Shown here one piece after another: positions 15,055 through 24,054 of a stretch of DNA of 64,000 nucleotides. The translations under genes and the position numbers were made by a program. Position 1 is the stretch's first letter, and every line of letters begins with the position of its first letter. Origin of the DNA: CAKRJP01 sp963589425 (GTDB lineage: Bacteria > Bacillota > Clostridia > Lachnospirales > Lachnospiraceae); contig CAVAKZ010000007.1 of assembly GCA_963589425.1 (NCBI GenBank), forward strand, positions 1 through 64,000, read 5' to 3'. The notes beneath the pieces are model-generated. The model did no database searches, had not been told where the DNA came from, and worked only from the letters and a program-made list of their open reading frames with translations.

Positions 15055-16917
15055 CTAGTCGTATTTTTCTTTACGCTTCTGGCTCATTGGCAGGGACTGT
15101 TCATTCTTAACCAAATCAAGTTTCTTACCTGTCGCACTTTCGATCGCTTCAATATTAGAAACTTTTACATTTGGATTCCACTTCTTCTCTGCACCCTTTA
15201 CTTCTTCTCCAGCCATAGCATTCTTTAACATCTGCACAGCACGAACAGCATCTTCTGGGCAAAGGGTGTTACATGCAAGAACCTCATTCTCGATACCTGA
15301 CTCAGACTTGTTATTATCCACCATATGAGTCATGTATTTGTTACCTACTACCAGGGCTCCCTGCATTGCACAGAAAGAAAGTCCGACTACCGGGATTCCT
15401 CTCATACCGATCTGCTCATGGTGACTTGCAAAGTCGATATGGTTATTACCAAATCCCTCTGTTGTAACAAAGGCTCCATCAATGTCTAACATCTCGCACA
15501 TCTGTCCAACACGTTTAGAAACATAGAACTTCTCTGCATTGATCTGAGGGCTTCCTACGAAGATAACTCCACAAAGGTCGATTTCCTCATCATGTAAGGC
15601 TTCAAGAACCAAAGGCTCTCTCCAGTAATGTCTGGACATCTCTTTAGAAGCTGGTCCGATACAGGTCAAAGCGTGGATACATCCATCAAGAACTTCCAAT
15701 GGAGATACACAAATCGGAACATTACCAAGGTCTACATTAGGACGTGCACCAAGAACTCCTACCGGCTCTACCGGAAGAATCAGGTTATCATGCATAGCAC
15801 CCTGCCCCATGATCTCTTTTACGATTACAACTTTCTTCTTGCCAGGTCTTCTGTACTGTTCAAATGTCTCTTCTCTTACAGATTCTGACAGATCAACTTC
15901 CTTTAAGGCCTCACGGATCTCCTGAGTGATCACATCTGTTGCCGAATGAGCAGCCAAAGGTCCAGGTCTCTCCATGTTGGTTCCTTCCTTGACTGTCACC
16001 TGAGTCTTGATAAAGATTTCTCCCTTTTCAGGTGCTCCCGGACGTCCCCACATAATGTTCTCATCCAGATAGCCTTCTGAAGAACCAAACTCACCAATCT
16101 GTACTCCATTTGCATCTGTACCAGTTACCATCATAACAACGCCATCCAGAACTCTTGTCGTACCGCTTCCTACCTCATCCTCGCCATCTTTTGTTGCAAT
16201 TGGCTGCACATCCATGATAGTCTCTGAATAAGTATGATACTGCTCTGGTGTGATAATGTCGATTTTCAGATCATATACCAGTTTCTGTGAATCGATACAT
16301 TCTTTTTCGATTCCCTCTCTGATGTAAAGAGTGGTTCCTTCAATCTTAGTCTCCGGTCCTCTCTTAACCTCTGTGATCTTAAAATACTTTCTGGTCAATG
16401 AACGAATCAGTTTAGGTTCCTGCGGGGCCGACTCAACACTTCCGCCTGTCACTGCTGCCTGCAGGGCTGCCGGTGAAGCTGCAGTCTGTCCTGACAATCC
16501 ACCTAATGGAATTTCAAGATTAATATCCTTACCCTCTCCAATGTGGATTTTAAGGACTCCGCCTCTTGCCTGTACCTGTCCTTCAGATACTGGTCTTGCC
16601 GGTGTATCCTCCGCCTTTTCCTCTGCCTTTTCCTCAACCTCATCTTTCGTTTCCAGAAGGCTGGCTGCCTTTGCTCCTTCCACTACATCTGCTGTTAAGG
16701 GGCAGAGAGAATCACACGTCTTGGTAAGCTTTGCTCCAAGTACCTGCTCAATTGTCAATGCTCCTGTCAGATTCAGAAGGCCCGAATCTACCAAGTCATC
16801 AAAAATGGCCGGATCTTCCAAATTGGAAGCTTCAATGGTAATGCCTTCCTCTGCTCTGCAGCATAATACTGCCGGATCATGAGCATGAGCTTTTGCTGTT
16901 TCAGCTGTAATTGACAT
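15055..16917 (-). CDS. prdA: D-proline reductase proprotein PrdA
   Basis: PrdA is a proprotein that is cut to give the roughly 45-kDa and 23-kDa subunits of D-proline reductase; the new N-terminus becomes a pyruvoyl group derived from Cys. This 620-residue product has an N-terminal Cys-rich domain (LCC at 18-20, TCDSLCPL at 67-74), an acidic/Lys-rich linker (about 80-118) and a short beta segment to 140. The middle region follows (168-418), then HALT-CIGPASKE with Thr418-Cys419, matching the known cleavage site near Cys421 of Clostridium sticklandii. The RBS is AAGGAGGG. Three relatives of its parts are encoded in the same cluster. Confidence 0.96.
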   Translation of the reverse strand: MSITAETAKAHAHDPAVLCCRAEEGITIEASNLEDPAIFDDLVDSGLLNLTGALTIEQVLGAKLTKTCDSLCPLTADVVEGAKAASLLETKDEVEEKAEEKAEDTPARPVSEGQVQARGGVLKIHIGEGKDINLEIPLGGLSGQTAASPAALQAAVTGGSVESAPQEPKLIRSLTRKYFKITEVKRGPETKIEGTTLYIREGIEKECIDSQKLVYDLKIDIITPEQYHTYSETIMDVQPIATKDGEDEVGSGTTRVLDGVVMMVTGTDANGVQIGEFGSSEGYLDENIMWGRPGAPEKGEIFIKTQVTVKEGTNMERPGPLAAHSATDVITQEIREALKEVDLSESVREETFEQYRRPGKKKVVIVKEIMGQGAMHDNLILPVEPVGVLGARPNVDLGNVPICVSPLEVLDGCIHALTCIGPASKEMSRHYWREPLVLEALHDEEIDLCGVIFVGSPQINAEKFYVSKRVGQMCEMLDIDGAFVTTEGFGNNHIDFASHHEQIGMRGIPVVGLSFCAMQGALVVGNKYMTHMVDNNKSESGIENEVLACNTLCPEDAVRAVQMLKNAMAGEEVKGAEKKWNPNVKVSNIEAIESATGKKLDLVKNEQSLPMSQKRKEKYD

Positions 16918-16924
16918 ACTTTTC

Positions 16925-17005
16925 CCTCCTTGTCTTAGTTTTCTTGTGCGCGACCTCGCGCTATTTTGGCTATCATTACCGGCTTTTCATCAACCGGCAA
17001 TGTTA
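16925..17005 (-). other. two hairpins between the PrdA N-domain gene and prdA
   Basis: Minus-strand inverted repeats TTGCCGG/CCGGTAA and GCGCGA/TCGCGC lie in the roughly 100-nt gap. Neither has a long T-tract. They may stabilise or process the prdA message. Confidence 0.4.
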
Positions 17006-17019
17006 TCCACAAAAATAAT

Positions 17020-17421
17020 TTACACCGGGATTTCTAAATGGATATCCTTTCCTTCTTTGATATCGATTTTAATTACTCCCCCTACAGTCTGTACTGTCAT
17101 ATTAGTTGCCTCAGGTGCCTTAACGACCACCTCTTCCGGCTCAGAAGCCTCCTCAGCTTCCTCTGTCACTTCTTTAATTCCGTCTACCACATCTGCAGTC
17201 AGCGGGCAAAGGGAATCACAGGTCTTTGTAAGCTTTGCTCCAAGAATCTGTTCGATAGTCAAGCATCCATCAAGATTTAATAATCCTGAATCTACTAATT
17301 CATCAAAAATTGCCGGATCCTCTAAGTTTGCCGGTTCAATGGTAATACCCGCCTCTGCTCTGCAGCATAAGACTGCTGGATCCTTTGCATGAGCTTTCGC
17401 TGTTTCAGCTGTAATTGACAT
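17020..17421 (-). CDS. free-standing copy of the PrdA N-terminal domain
   Basis: This 133-residue protein matches PrdA residues 1-138: MSITAETAKAHAKDPAVLCC, the TCDSLCPLTADVV block with all its cysteines, an acidic linker, and the final KEGKDIHLEIP segment. It then stops at a TAA. It has its own AAGGAGG site and lies 54 nt after prdC. The linker is shorter and diverged, so it is an established paralogue rather than a recent copy. It may be an independent redox or assembly module for the reductase; function is unknown. Confidence 0.85.
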   Translation of the reverse strand: MSITAETAKAHAKDPAVLCCRAEAGITIEPANLEDPAIFDELVDSGLLNLDGCLTIEQILGAKLTKTCDSLCPLTADVVDGIKEVTEEAEEASEPEEVVVKAPEATNMTVQTVGGVIKIDIKEGKDIHLEIPV

Positions 17422-17475
17422 ATGTATTTCCTCCTTTTCAATCAATTGAATCAAAATTAAAGCAAAACAATAAAT

Positions 17476-18891
17476 TTAAAAATCAATTTCCTGACTTACT
17501 TCCTTAGACACCTTCAATGTTCTGTAAAGAGGATGTCCAATAGTTCTCATTACATGATCTGTCTGATGGAATACCTTAAGTCCCATCTTAGGACCAGAAG
17601 CCATAACTGTATTTGAGCAGTCAGAACAATTACCGATCAAGATATATTCGCACTTATCTTTCTTAAACTGCATATTGTTCTTAACCTGTCCCGGGCAATT
17701 ACCTGGTCTTAAGCACTTAAGAGGTGCACCTGGTTTATTTTCAATTGCCTGCTTACATCTACAGACAGATACAACCTTTGAGTTCATCTTTTCTGCGATC
17801 TCCCGCATACGATCTTCGCTTCCGCCACAAGCACAAACCAAGATACCCATGCATGCTCCATGAAGGTCTGGGAACTCAATAGTAACCAGCACAGAACCTG
17901 TTGTCTTAGTTGTAGGGGCATCTAAGCTGGTGGACTTTCCTGTAAAGGCCCCTCCCATAATGATTTCACCGTACTTGCCATTAATTCCGCCAGCCTTCTC
18001 GATCATCTCTCCAACGCTGACACCTACCGGCACATCAAAGAATACATGAGCTTCATTTCCACCATTCAACTGTCCGCGAACAGTCATATTCTTACTAATA
18101 CATGGCTTTTTCTCATCTACTGCTTCAGCAATCTTGCAAACTGTCTCTACATTAATAACAACTGATCTGGCCGCTGATGGAAGCTGGGTAGTTGTAAGCA
18201 ATACACCGAGGCACTCTCTTACTACTGCACGTTCTTCTCCCATAGGATAGATATCAGCCATCAAATGCATGGAAATATCAGGCTCATTCTCCAATGCCTT
18301 CTGCAGTACCTTGATAGCCTTGTGGTGTTTCTTCTTAATAGCAATGATAGATTTTCCGGCATGGGTAATCTCCATAGCATACTTGATACCGCGAATCAAC
18401 TTGTCACTCTGCTCTTCAATCTGTCTTGTATTGTGCTCCAGTCCAGGTTCACACTCTGCTGCATTCACCAAAATATATCCACAGTCCAATTTAAAATCAG
18501 CCGGCAATTCCGGGTTAATAGATGGATCCAGTTCTCCCATAGGAGTCTCTTCCAAATTAATGTTGAGCTTTACTCCGGTAGGGAAGCCTGCACCTCCCAT
18601 ACCTACGATGCCTGCCGCCTTCACCAGATCTAACTTTGACGATTCCTCTGTAATTCCTTCTACAGATTCTGTAACCGGAATAAATTCATCCGGTTGCTCA
18701 GCTGCTGCCTCGATCACGATACGATCATCGGTAATCTCAACCACCTTACCGTACACACTTGCGAAAATATTGGCCCCCAAGCCTGTAGGTTCAGCGATCA
18801 AAGTTCCCTTTTTCACTTGATCGCCAACACTTACAAGGGGCTTGCATGGAGCACCAACATGCTGACGCAACAAAATTTGTACATTTCCCAT
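17476..18891 (-). CDS. prdC: proline reductase-associated electron-transfer protein PrdC (RnfC-like)
   Basis: PrdC resembles RnfC/NuoF-type subunits and is thought to deliver electrons to proline reductase. The ATG at 18891 (MGNVQILLRQHVGAPCKPLV) follows AAAAGGAGAG and gives 471 residues; the open frame extends 19 codons upstream. Visible features are the N-terminal barrel-sandwich region, GIVGMGGAGFPTGVKLN near residue 95, and SLBB-like segments. The C-terminal third is Cys-rich (LVCACGGS, SVCRCKQ, CLRPGNCPG, GNCSDCSN). Some relatives carry selenocysteine, but no in-frame UGA is present here. It is the first minus-strand gene after tRNA-Sec. Confidence 0.92.
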   Translation of the reverse strand: MGNVQILLRQHVGAPCKPLVSVGDQVKKGTLIAEPTGLGANIFASVYGKVVEITDDRIVIEAAAEQPDEFIPVTESVEGITEESSKLDLVKAAGIVGMGGAGFPTGVKLNINLEETPMGELDPSINPELPADFKLDCGYILVNAAECEPGLEHNTRQIEEQSDKLIRGIKYAMEITHAGKSIIAIKKKHHKAIKVLQKALENEPDISMHLMADIYPMGEERAVVRECLGVLLTTTQLPSAARSVVINVETVCKIAEAVDEKKPCISKNMTVRGQLNGGNEAHVFFDVPVGVSVGEMIEKAGGINGKYGEIIMGGAFTGKSTSLDAPTTKTTGSVLVTIEFPDLHGACMGILVCACGGSEDRMREIAEKMNSKVVSVCRCKQAIENKPGAPLKCLRPGNCPGQVKNNMQFKKDKCEYILIGNCSDCSNTVMASGPKMGLKVFHQTDHVMRTIGHPLYRTLKVSKEVSQEIDF

Positions 18892-19023
18892 GACACTTCT
18901 CTCCTTTTTTATTTTTAATATTTTCTTTATAACTATTGAGAGATCCATTTACAAAAAATGCTTCTACTATGAAACCTAACTTTTGCTCATGGACCTCTTA
19001 TGCCTCTCACCATATAGGTGTTA

Positions 19024-19053
19024 TCTATAATTTAAATCGTCAGCTTCCTGCAA
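19024..19053 (-). promoter_or_regulatory. possible prdC promoter
   Basis: On the minus strand, TTGCAG (19048-19053) and TATAGA (19024-19029) are 18 bp apart, just after the tRNA-Sec 3' end. No -24/-12 sigma-54 element (GG-N10-GC) was found by eye between tRNA-Sec and prdC. Read-through from the tRNA gene is also possible. Confidence 0.4.
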
Positions 19054-19066
19054 CAATCCATTTTTT

Positions 19067-19164
19067 TGGCGAGAGCATGTGGGAATCGAACCCACCCAGG
19101 ACGCTCCTAACGCCCTACTCTGGTTTTGAAGACCAGGAGGCACACCAGTCACCCAACTACTCCC
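19067..19164 (-). tRNA. selC: tRNA-Sec (anticodon UCA)
   Basis: The 98-nt minus-strand sequence has the features of bacterial tRNA-Sec. It has an anticodon stem-loop with TCA in CTGGTCTTCAAAACCAG, a long variable arm (GTAGGGCGTTAGGAGCGTCCTGG), a T-arm TGGGTTCGATTCCCA, an extended acceptor stem and an encoded 3' CCA. It decodes UGA as selenocysteine with SelB. It lies between prdC and prdF, its likely main client locus, and not beside selA/selB. Confidence 0.95.
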
Positions 19165-19260
19165 ATACTCTGTTATAGACATAACACATACTTTTTGACA
19201 TCAACATAACAATAGCACACTTTATTAAATAACACAAGCCTTACGGTCCCCTTTTACATT

Positions 19261-19355
19261 GTGAAAAATCGTTGACTTTTCACAGTTTTTTAGCCATAAT
19301 TAATTAAACAAACTGAACGAAATACTAGAATCCGGTCTATTTGTTAATTAATTAT
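19261..19355 (+). promoter_or_regulatory. prdF promoter overlapped by two inverted repeats
   Basis: TTGACT (19272-19277) and CATAAT (19295-19300) with a 17-bp spacer form a plausible plus-strand promoter. The -35 is flanked by GTGAAAA/TTTTCAC (19261-19283). The -10 overlaps the left arm of a 16-bp inverted repeat (ATAATTAATTAA-ACAAA at 19296-19312, right arm 19340-19355). The palindromes are candidate operators for the TetR protein encoded after prdF. Confidence 0.55.
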
Positions 19356-19403
19356 CTTTATTTGAGAATTTTTTATTAAATTTTCAGTTTTTTCCTTAGA
19401 ACA

Positions 19404-19424
19404 TATATAGATATTGTCTATATA
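19404..19424 (+). promoter_or_regulatory. palindromic operator candidate upstream of prdF
   Basis: TATATAGA-N5-TCTATATA is a perfect 8-bp inverted repeat just before a TATAAAAT sequence and the prdF ribosome site. Size and spacing suit a TetR-type dimer. It is AT-rich, so a chance palindrome or a promoter -10 region is also possible. Confidence 0.45.
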
Positions 19425-19451
19425 AAATTATATTTCCAGGAGGGATAAAGA

Positions 19452-20486
19452 ATGAAACCAAAAGCAAATGTTGACACAAGCCGTTTCGAGTATCAGCTCC
19501 ATGCAGTAGACGCTCATACCGTCGGCGAGTTCTGTCGTGTAATTATCGACGGATTCCCGGAACCCCAAGGAAACACAATGATCGAGAAGAAGAAATGGAT
19601 GGAGTCCCACTACGATCATCTTCGTACTGCTCTCATGTTTGAGCCAAGAGGCCATCACGATATGTTCGGAGCATTTTTATGTGAGCCTGTAAATCCAGAA
19701 GCCGACTTCGGCGTTCTCTTCATGGATACCGGCGGATACCTGAACATGTGCGGTCACTGCACCATCGGTTCTGTAACCGTTGCCTTAGAAGCAGGATTAA
19801 TAGAAGCCCACGAGGGCGAGAACCAAGTTGTTCTGGAAGCTCCTGCCGGACTCATCCGCACCACAGCCCTGGTAAAAGACGGCAAAGTAGAGCATGTCAC
19901 TCTGACAAATGTTCCTGCTTTTGTCTACAAAGAGAACATCAGCGTTACCGTTGACGGCCAGGTGATTCCTCTCACCATCTCCTTCGGCGGAAGCTTTTTT
20001 GCCCTTGTAGATTCTACAAAATTAAATATTGGTGAAATTTGCCCGAAAAATGTGGTAAAATATCAAGAGTTAGGTATGAAGATTCTGGATGCAGTTAACA
20101 AAGAGCACCCTGTCAAGCACCCTCTTCTTGATATTGACACTGTTGATCTGGTTGAATTTTACGGACCAACTCCTAATCCAGACAAGGCTACTATGCGGAA
20201 CGTAGTTATTTTCGGAGATGCCATGGCAGACCGGTCTCCTTGCGGAACAGGTACAAGTGCTAAGCTTGCAACCCTTCATCACTGGGGAGAGATCGAGGTC
20301 GGAGAAGAATTCATCTATGAAAGTTTCATTGGCACTCTATTTAAGGGTGTAATTAAAGAAACTACAAAGGTTGCCGACTTTGATGCTGTTATTCCACAGA
20401 TTACAGGAAGCGCCTACCTAACAGGAACTGCAACTTATCTGATTGATCCTACCGATCCATTGAAATATGGTTTTGAAGTAGGATAG
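19452..20486 (+). CDS. prdF: proline racemase PrdF
   Basis: PrdF interconverts L- and D-proline, supplying D-proline to the reductase. The 344-residue product has both catalytic cysteines of the cofactor-independent racemase fold: Cys100 in NMCGHCTIGS and Cys264 in ADRSPCGTGTSA. Related enzymes act on 4-hydroxyproline, but the residue after the first His (Cys103) and the location in a prd locus favour proline. AGGAGGG precedes the ATG. It is divergent from the prdC-prdE genes, with tRNA-Sec and palindromes between. Confidence 0.95.
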   Translation: MKPKANVDTSRFEYQLHAVDAHTVGEFCRVIIDGFPEPQGNTMIEKKKWMESHYDHLRTALMFEPRGHHDMFGAFLCEPVNPEADFGVLFMDTGGYLNMCGHCTIGSVTVALEAGLIEAHEGENQVVLEAPAGLIRTTALVKDGKVEHVTLTNVPAFVYKENISVTVDGQVIPLTISFGGSFFALVDSTKLNIGEICPKNVVKYQELGMKILDAVNKEHPVKHPLLDIDTVDLVEFYGPTPNPDKATMRNVVIFGDAMADRSPCGTGTSAKLATLHHWGEIEVGEEFIYESFIGTLFKGVIKETTKVADFDAVIPQITGSAYLTGTATYLIDPTDPLKYGFEVG

Positions 20487-20519
20487 GTTTCAAAACGCAC
20501 ATAGAAAGGATGTATTCAT

Positions 20520-21107
20520 ATGCCCCGCAAGCGCTTAACTACCAAACAACGCATCGTGAAGGCCGCATGGAATCTTTTCTATAAAAAAGGTTATGACGGT
20601 ACAACTGTAGAGGATATTATAACTGCATCGAAAACATCAAAGGGGACCTTTTATCATTATTTTAAGGGAAAGGAAGCCTTGCTTAATTCTTTATCTGATC
20701 TTTTCGATGAAAAATATGAAGAACTGACTGCCGAAATGAGTCAGGAGATGTCTGCCTATGACAAGCTTTTATATCTCAACCATGAACTTTTTTATATGAT
20801 TGAGACCAGTGTAGACATCAACCTTCTTGCATCGCTGTATTCGGCACAACTTATAACAAAGGACCACAAATCCTTGTCCGACAGTGGACGTTTTTATTTT
20901 AAATTATTAAATGAAATCATTTCCCAGGGACTAAAATCCGGTGAATTTAAGACCACCAGCACCTCCCAAGAACTTATGAAAATTTATGCCATGTACGAGC
21001 GGGCCATCTTATACGACTGGGCGCTTTTAGAGGGTTCTTATTCTCTAACAAAGTACAGCGATCGTTTGCTGCCCCACGTACTTGATACTTTCGCAAGAGG
21101 TGTGTAA
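20520..21107 (+). CDS. TetR/AcrR-family transcriptional regulator
   Basis: The 195-residue protein has a clear TetR N-terminal HTH (TKQRIVKAAWNLFYKKGYDG at about residues 7-26, then TTVEDIITASKTSKGTFYHY) and a helical ligand-binding half. It is 33 nt after prdF and probably cotranscribed. In Clostridioides difficile the locus is governed by the sigma-54 activator PrdR, which is not in this window. This TetR protein is therefore the local candidate regulator of prd genes; that is inference. Confidence 0.88.
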   Translation: MPRKRLTTKQRIVKAAWNLFYKKGYDGTTVEDIITASKTSKGTFYHYFKGKEALLNSLSDLFDEKYEELTAEMSQEMSAYDKLLYLNHELFYMIETSVDINLLASLYSAQLITKDHKSLSDSGRFYFKLLNEIISQGLKSGEFKTTSTSQELMKIYAMYERAILYDWALLEGSYSLTKYSDRLLPHVLDTFARGV

Positions 21108-21136
21108 CTTTCTTAAAATTTATTAGCAAACAAGCA

Positions 21137-21182
21137 AAAAGGTAGGTATTGACGACCTAGTCGTGATTACCTACCTTTTTTG
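21137..21182 (+). terminator. bidirectional terminator after tetR
   Basis: AAAAAGGTAGGTA pairs with TACCTACCTTTTT around an 18-nt loop and is followed by a T-rich tract on the plus strand and an A-to-T symmetric tract on the minus. It separates the convergent tetR and lysR genes. Confidence 0.85.
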
Positions 21183-21208
21183 TCTTTTTTCTCTTTTCCA
21201 CACTATTT

Positions 21209-22132
21209 TTACGCCTTTTCTCCAAAGGCAGTATTTTCTACGATTTTTATAAATTTTTTTGCTGTTCTTGATAATTGATAATTCTTGTTATAAACCACAT
21301 TAATATCCCGGCCTTTCCCGGCCCCCAGTATTGGCAATGTCAGCAGTTTTCCTGCCTTTACTTCTTCTTTTGAAGCCAACCTTGAAAGCACGGAAATCCC
21401 AAGACCTTGAGAAACAGACTTTTTTATCGTCTCCTGGTTTTCCACATTGGCAATAACCTGCAATTTTTTAGGATTAATGCCGGCATCTTTTAATTGTTTT
21501 TCCATCTCTTTCTTAGTGCCGGATCCCTCTTCCCTTAGGATGAACTTTTCTTCCAATATCCAGGACAGGTCCTCAGAGGCATTTTCTGCGATCTTTTGAT
21601 ATTTCTCTGTGTTAGGCATGATAATTGCCAATTCATCTTTATAGAAGGGGATATACTGACAGTTTTTCTTTTCCAGTACTGTTCCGGCAAAGCCCACATC
21701 CACCTTATGGTTCACAATCATATCTACTACTCCTGCACTATCAGATTCCACTATATTAAACTGCTCTCCCGGGCATTTTTCTGCAAATCGCGCCAAAATA
21801 TCCGGAAGAAGGTACTGGGCAGGGATTGTAGATGCCGCAATACTAATACAGCCTTTTTCTTCTGCAAGCCTCTCCCTCCTATCACTAAAGACGTTAACAA
21901 TCTCCTGCTCTAGGTCTACAATCTGCTTGGCATATTTATATAATATTTTCCCATCTTCTGACAGGTCTACTTCCTTTGTATTTCTAATAAATAATCTTGT
22001 CTCAAACTCTTTTTCCAGGGATGTTATATGTGCACTGACGGTAGGCTGGGTAAGGTATAACTCTTTTGCTGCTTTCGAAAAACTACTCTCCTCTGCCACC
22101 TTCACAAAGGCTTCTAACTGTTTTAAATTCAT
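21209..22132 (-). CDS. LysR-family regulator at the end of the selenium operon
   Basis: The 307-residue product has an N-terminal winged HTH (MNLKQLEAFVKVAEESSFSK, then LYLTQPTVSAHITSLE) and a LysR effector domain. Its ATG overlaps the selB stop by one base (TAATG), so it is translated from the selenium operon. LysR proteins at this position are known in selenium-using clostridia. A selenium- or Sec-demand-responsive role is likely but unproven. Confidence 0.88.
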   Translation of the reverse strand: MNLKQLEAFVKVAEESSFSKAAKELYLTQPTVSAHITSLEKEFETRLFIRNTKEVDLSEDGKILYKYAKQIVDLEQEIVNVFSDRRERLAEEKGCISIAASTIPAQYLLPDILARFAEKCPGEQFNIVESDSAGVVDMIVNHKVDVGFAGTVLEKKNCQYIPFYKDELAIIMPNTEKYQKIAENASEDLSWILEEKFILREEGSGTKKEMEKQLKDAGINPKKLQVIANVENQETIKKSVSQGLGISVLSRLASKEEVKAGKLLTLPILGAGKGRDINVVYNKNYQLSRTAKKFIKIVENTAFGEKA

Positions 22133-24045
22133 TAATATGCCACCCTTTCACTTTCTGACCCATTCTTTTTTGTCACCTTTATGCTGTCCATATATTCAAG
22201 AATAGGTTTTGCACTTTTTCTACTGGTGCCGAACATGTCACGAACCTGCGCAATAGTAATTATCGGTTCTTTTGACAAATGATCTTTAATCCGATCTTTT
22301 GCTTCTTCCATATATTCCGTCAAGGTATACATTTCGTCAAACACCTTAACTGCCTGCTTTTCTTCCAGCAAAATGTTTAATATATCATCTGCCACATCAT
22401 CTGGCACTCCTGGATGTTCCATCTCCGAATAACGGACAAAATCAAAGCCCGCCCTCTTCCATGCCAGCAAATATCCTGCAGAAACCTTTTCATAGACAGC
22501 GTCTTTTCGAACTTCATAATCCGGCGTACATAAGAATTCATCTATCCGCTTCATTGCGCCACCGGAAATATAATGGTCTATTATCTTATCAAAAACCGCC
22601 GGTTTCGTCTTTTTAAAGAAGGTCACCTGCACCTGCGCCTTCTTCATACCATAGCGGTAGGGATGAGAAACTTCATAGGCTTTTAAAGCCTCTAAAATTT
22701 CTCGCAACCGTTTTCTGCTCTCATCACCATGCCACAAATAAGTATCTTTTCGCAGTCCAAACTCTAGGATCAGCCCTTCCTCTTTTAGGTCTTTTGAAGC
22801 TTCCTCTATCTCTTCTATAGAAAGAGCCGTAAGCTTGGCCAACTCTGCTAAAGTAATCAGGCTATCTCCATGTTCTTTTACATGCATCTCTACAATATCT
22901 GTGACACTTCCAGATTCTTTGCGTTTTAATTCCTCAATAACATCTTCTCGAAACCTTCGTTTGATTTTGGGATTTGGTTCCAAAATCACTCCGCCACCAA
23001 TGGTCTCCATAGGGGAATAAAAACGAACAACGAAACGGTCTCCTCTGCGGACTGCTATTTTTTCTTCCAATCTAAGCTGCACAAAACCACTTTCCCCAGG
23101 CCCAAGCTCCTCCTTGTCCAAGAGCACTGCCCTGCACAAAATTTCACTGGTTCCGGTAAACAAATGCAGCCTTGCATGATTGGCTAATACTCGCATAGAA
23201 GACTCCAAAATCTCCAGCTTCACATCTAGAAGATCTGTATTTTTCATACGATCAACTGGAGCCAGCACGCAGCCCCTTTTCACTTCATTCTTCCTTATGT
23301 TGGATAGATTAATGGCCACGCGCTGTCCTGCAAGACATTCCTTCCTGTCTTCTCCATGGACCTGAATATTTCTGATTTTGCATTCTTTCCCCACAGGATA
23401 CATTTCCAGCACATCCTCCTTTGAAATTATTCCGGACACCAGGGTTCCTGTTACTATGGTACCAAAACCGGACAGGCTAAATACACGGTCTATGGGAAGT
23501 CTGGGAATAGTATTAATGTCCTTCTCCTCCACTTCCTCCCTGGCCATATTATCAATGACCTGGATCAGCTCCTGGATTCCTGCTCCTGTTGCCGCCGAAA
23601 CCTTCACCAAAGGAGCCTGCTCCATAAAGGAGCCTGCCAATTCCTCCCGAATTTCCTCTTCCACCAGTTCTATCCAATCTTCATCCACAAGATCACATTT
23701 ATTTAAAACAATAATGCTTTTTTTAATTCCCAAAAGACTTAAGATATCCAAATGCTCTCTTGTCTGTGGCATAATTCCTTCATCTGCTGCAATTACCAGA
23801 AGCACCAGATCCATCCCTACAACACCGGCCACCATATTATTGATAAATTTTTCATGCCCTGGCACATCTACAATACCGGCTCTACCTCCTCCCGGAAGGT
23901 CAAAATAGGTGAAGCCTAAATCAATAGTGATCCCTCGGCGCTGTTCTTCTTCTAACCGGTCAGTATTTCTTCCTGTCAAAGCCTTGATCAGAGTGGTCTT
24001 TCCGTGATCAATATGACCTGCTGTTCCTATAATCACATGTTTCAT
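22132..24045 (-). CDS. selB: selenocysteine-specific elongation factor SelB
   Basis: SelB is the GTPase that brings Sec-tRNA to UGA codons marked by a SECIS hairpin. The 637-residue product has the G1 motif GTAGHIDHGKTT at residues 7-18, VDVPGHEKFI (G3), NKCDLVD (G4) and EF-Tu-like domains 2 and 3. C-terminal winged-helix repeats that bind SECIS occupy about residues 370-637. It starts 9 nt after selA. Clients seen here are PrdB and SelD. Confidence 0.97.
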   Translation of the reverse strand: MKHVIIGTAGHIDHGKTTLIKALTGRNTDRLEEEQRRGITIDLGFTYFDLPGGGRAGIVDVPGHEKFINNMVAGVVGMDLVLLVIAADEGIMPQTREHLDILSLLGIKKSIIVLNKCDLVDEDWIELVEEEIREELAGSFMEQAPLVKVSAATGAGIQELIQVIDNMAREEVEEKDINTIPRLPIDRVFSLSGFGTIVTGTLVSGIISKEDVLEMYPVGKECKIRNIQVHGEDRKECLAGQRVAINLSNIRKNEVKRGCVLAPVDRMKNTDLLDVKLEILESSMRVLANHARLHLFTGTSEILCRAVLLDKEELGPGESGFVQLRLEEKIAVRRGDRFVVRFYSPMETIGGGVILEPNPKIKRRFREDVIEELKRKESGSVTDIVEMHVKEHGDSLITLAELAKLTALSIEEIEEASKDLKEEGLILEFGLRKDTYLWHGDESRKRLREILEALKAYEVSHPYRYGMKKAQVQVTFFKKTKPAVFDKIIDHYISGGAMKRIDEFLCTPDYEVRKDAVYEKVSAGYLLAWKRAGFDFVRYSEMEHPGVPDDVADDILNILLEEKQAVKVFDEMYTLTEYMEEAKDRIKDHLSKEPIITIAQVRDMFGTSRKSAKPILEYMDSIKVTKKNGSESERVAY

Positions 24046-24054
24046 CTGTTTCTC

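Noticed and set aside
16331..16882. 183-codon plus-strand ORF opposite prdA
   Set aside because: It is a Ser/Pro-rich shadow of the prdA frame with no start signals.
18892..19066. Sigma-54 promoter for prdC
   Set aside because: No GG-N10-GC element with flanking consensus was found on the minus strand; only a sigma-A-like candidate is visible.
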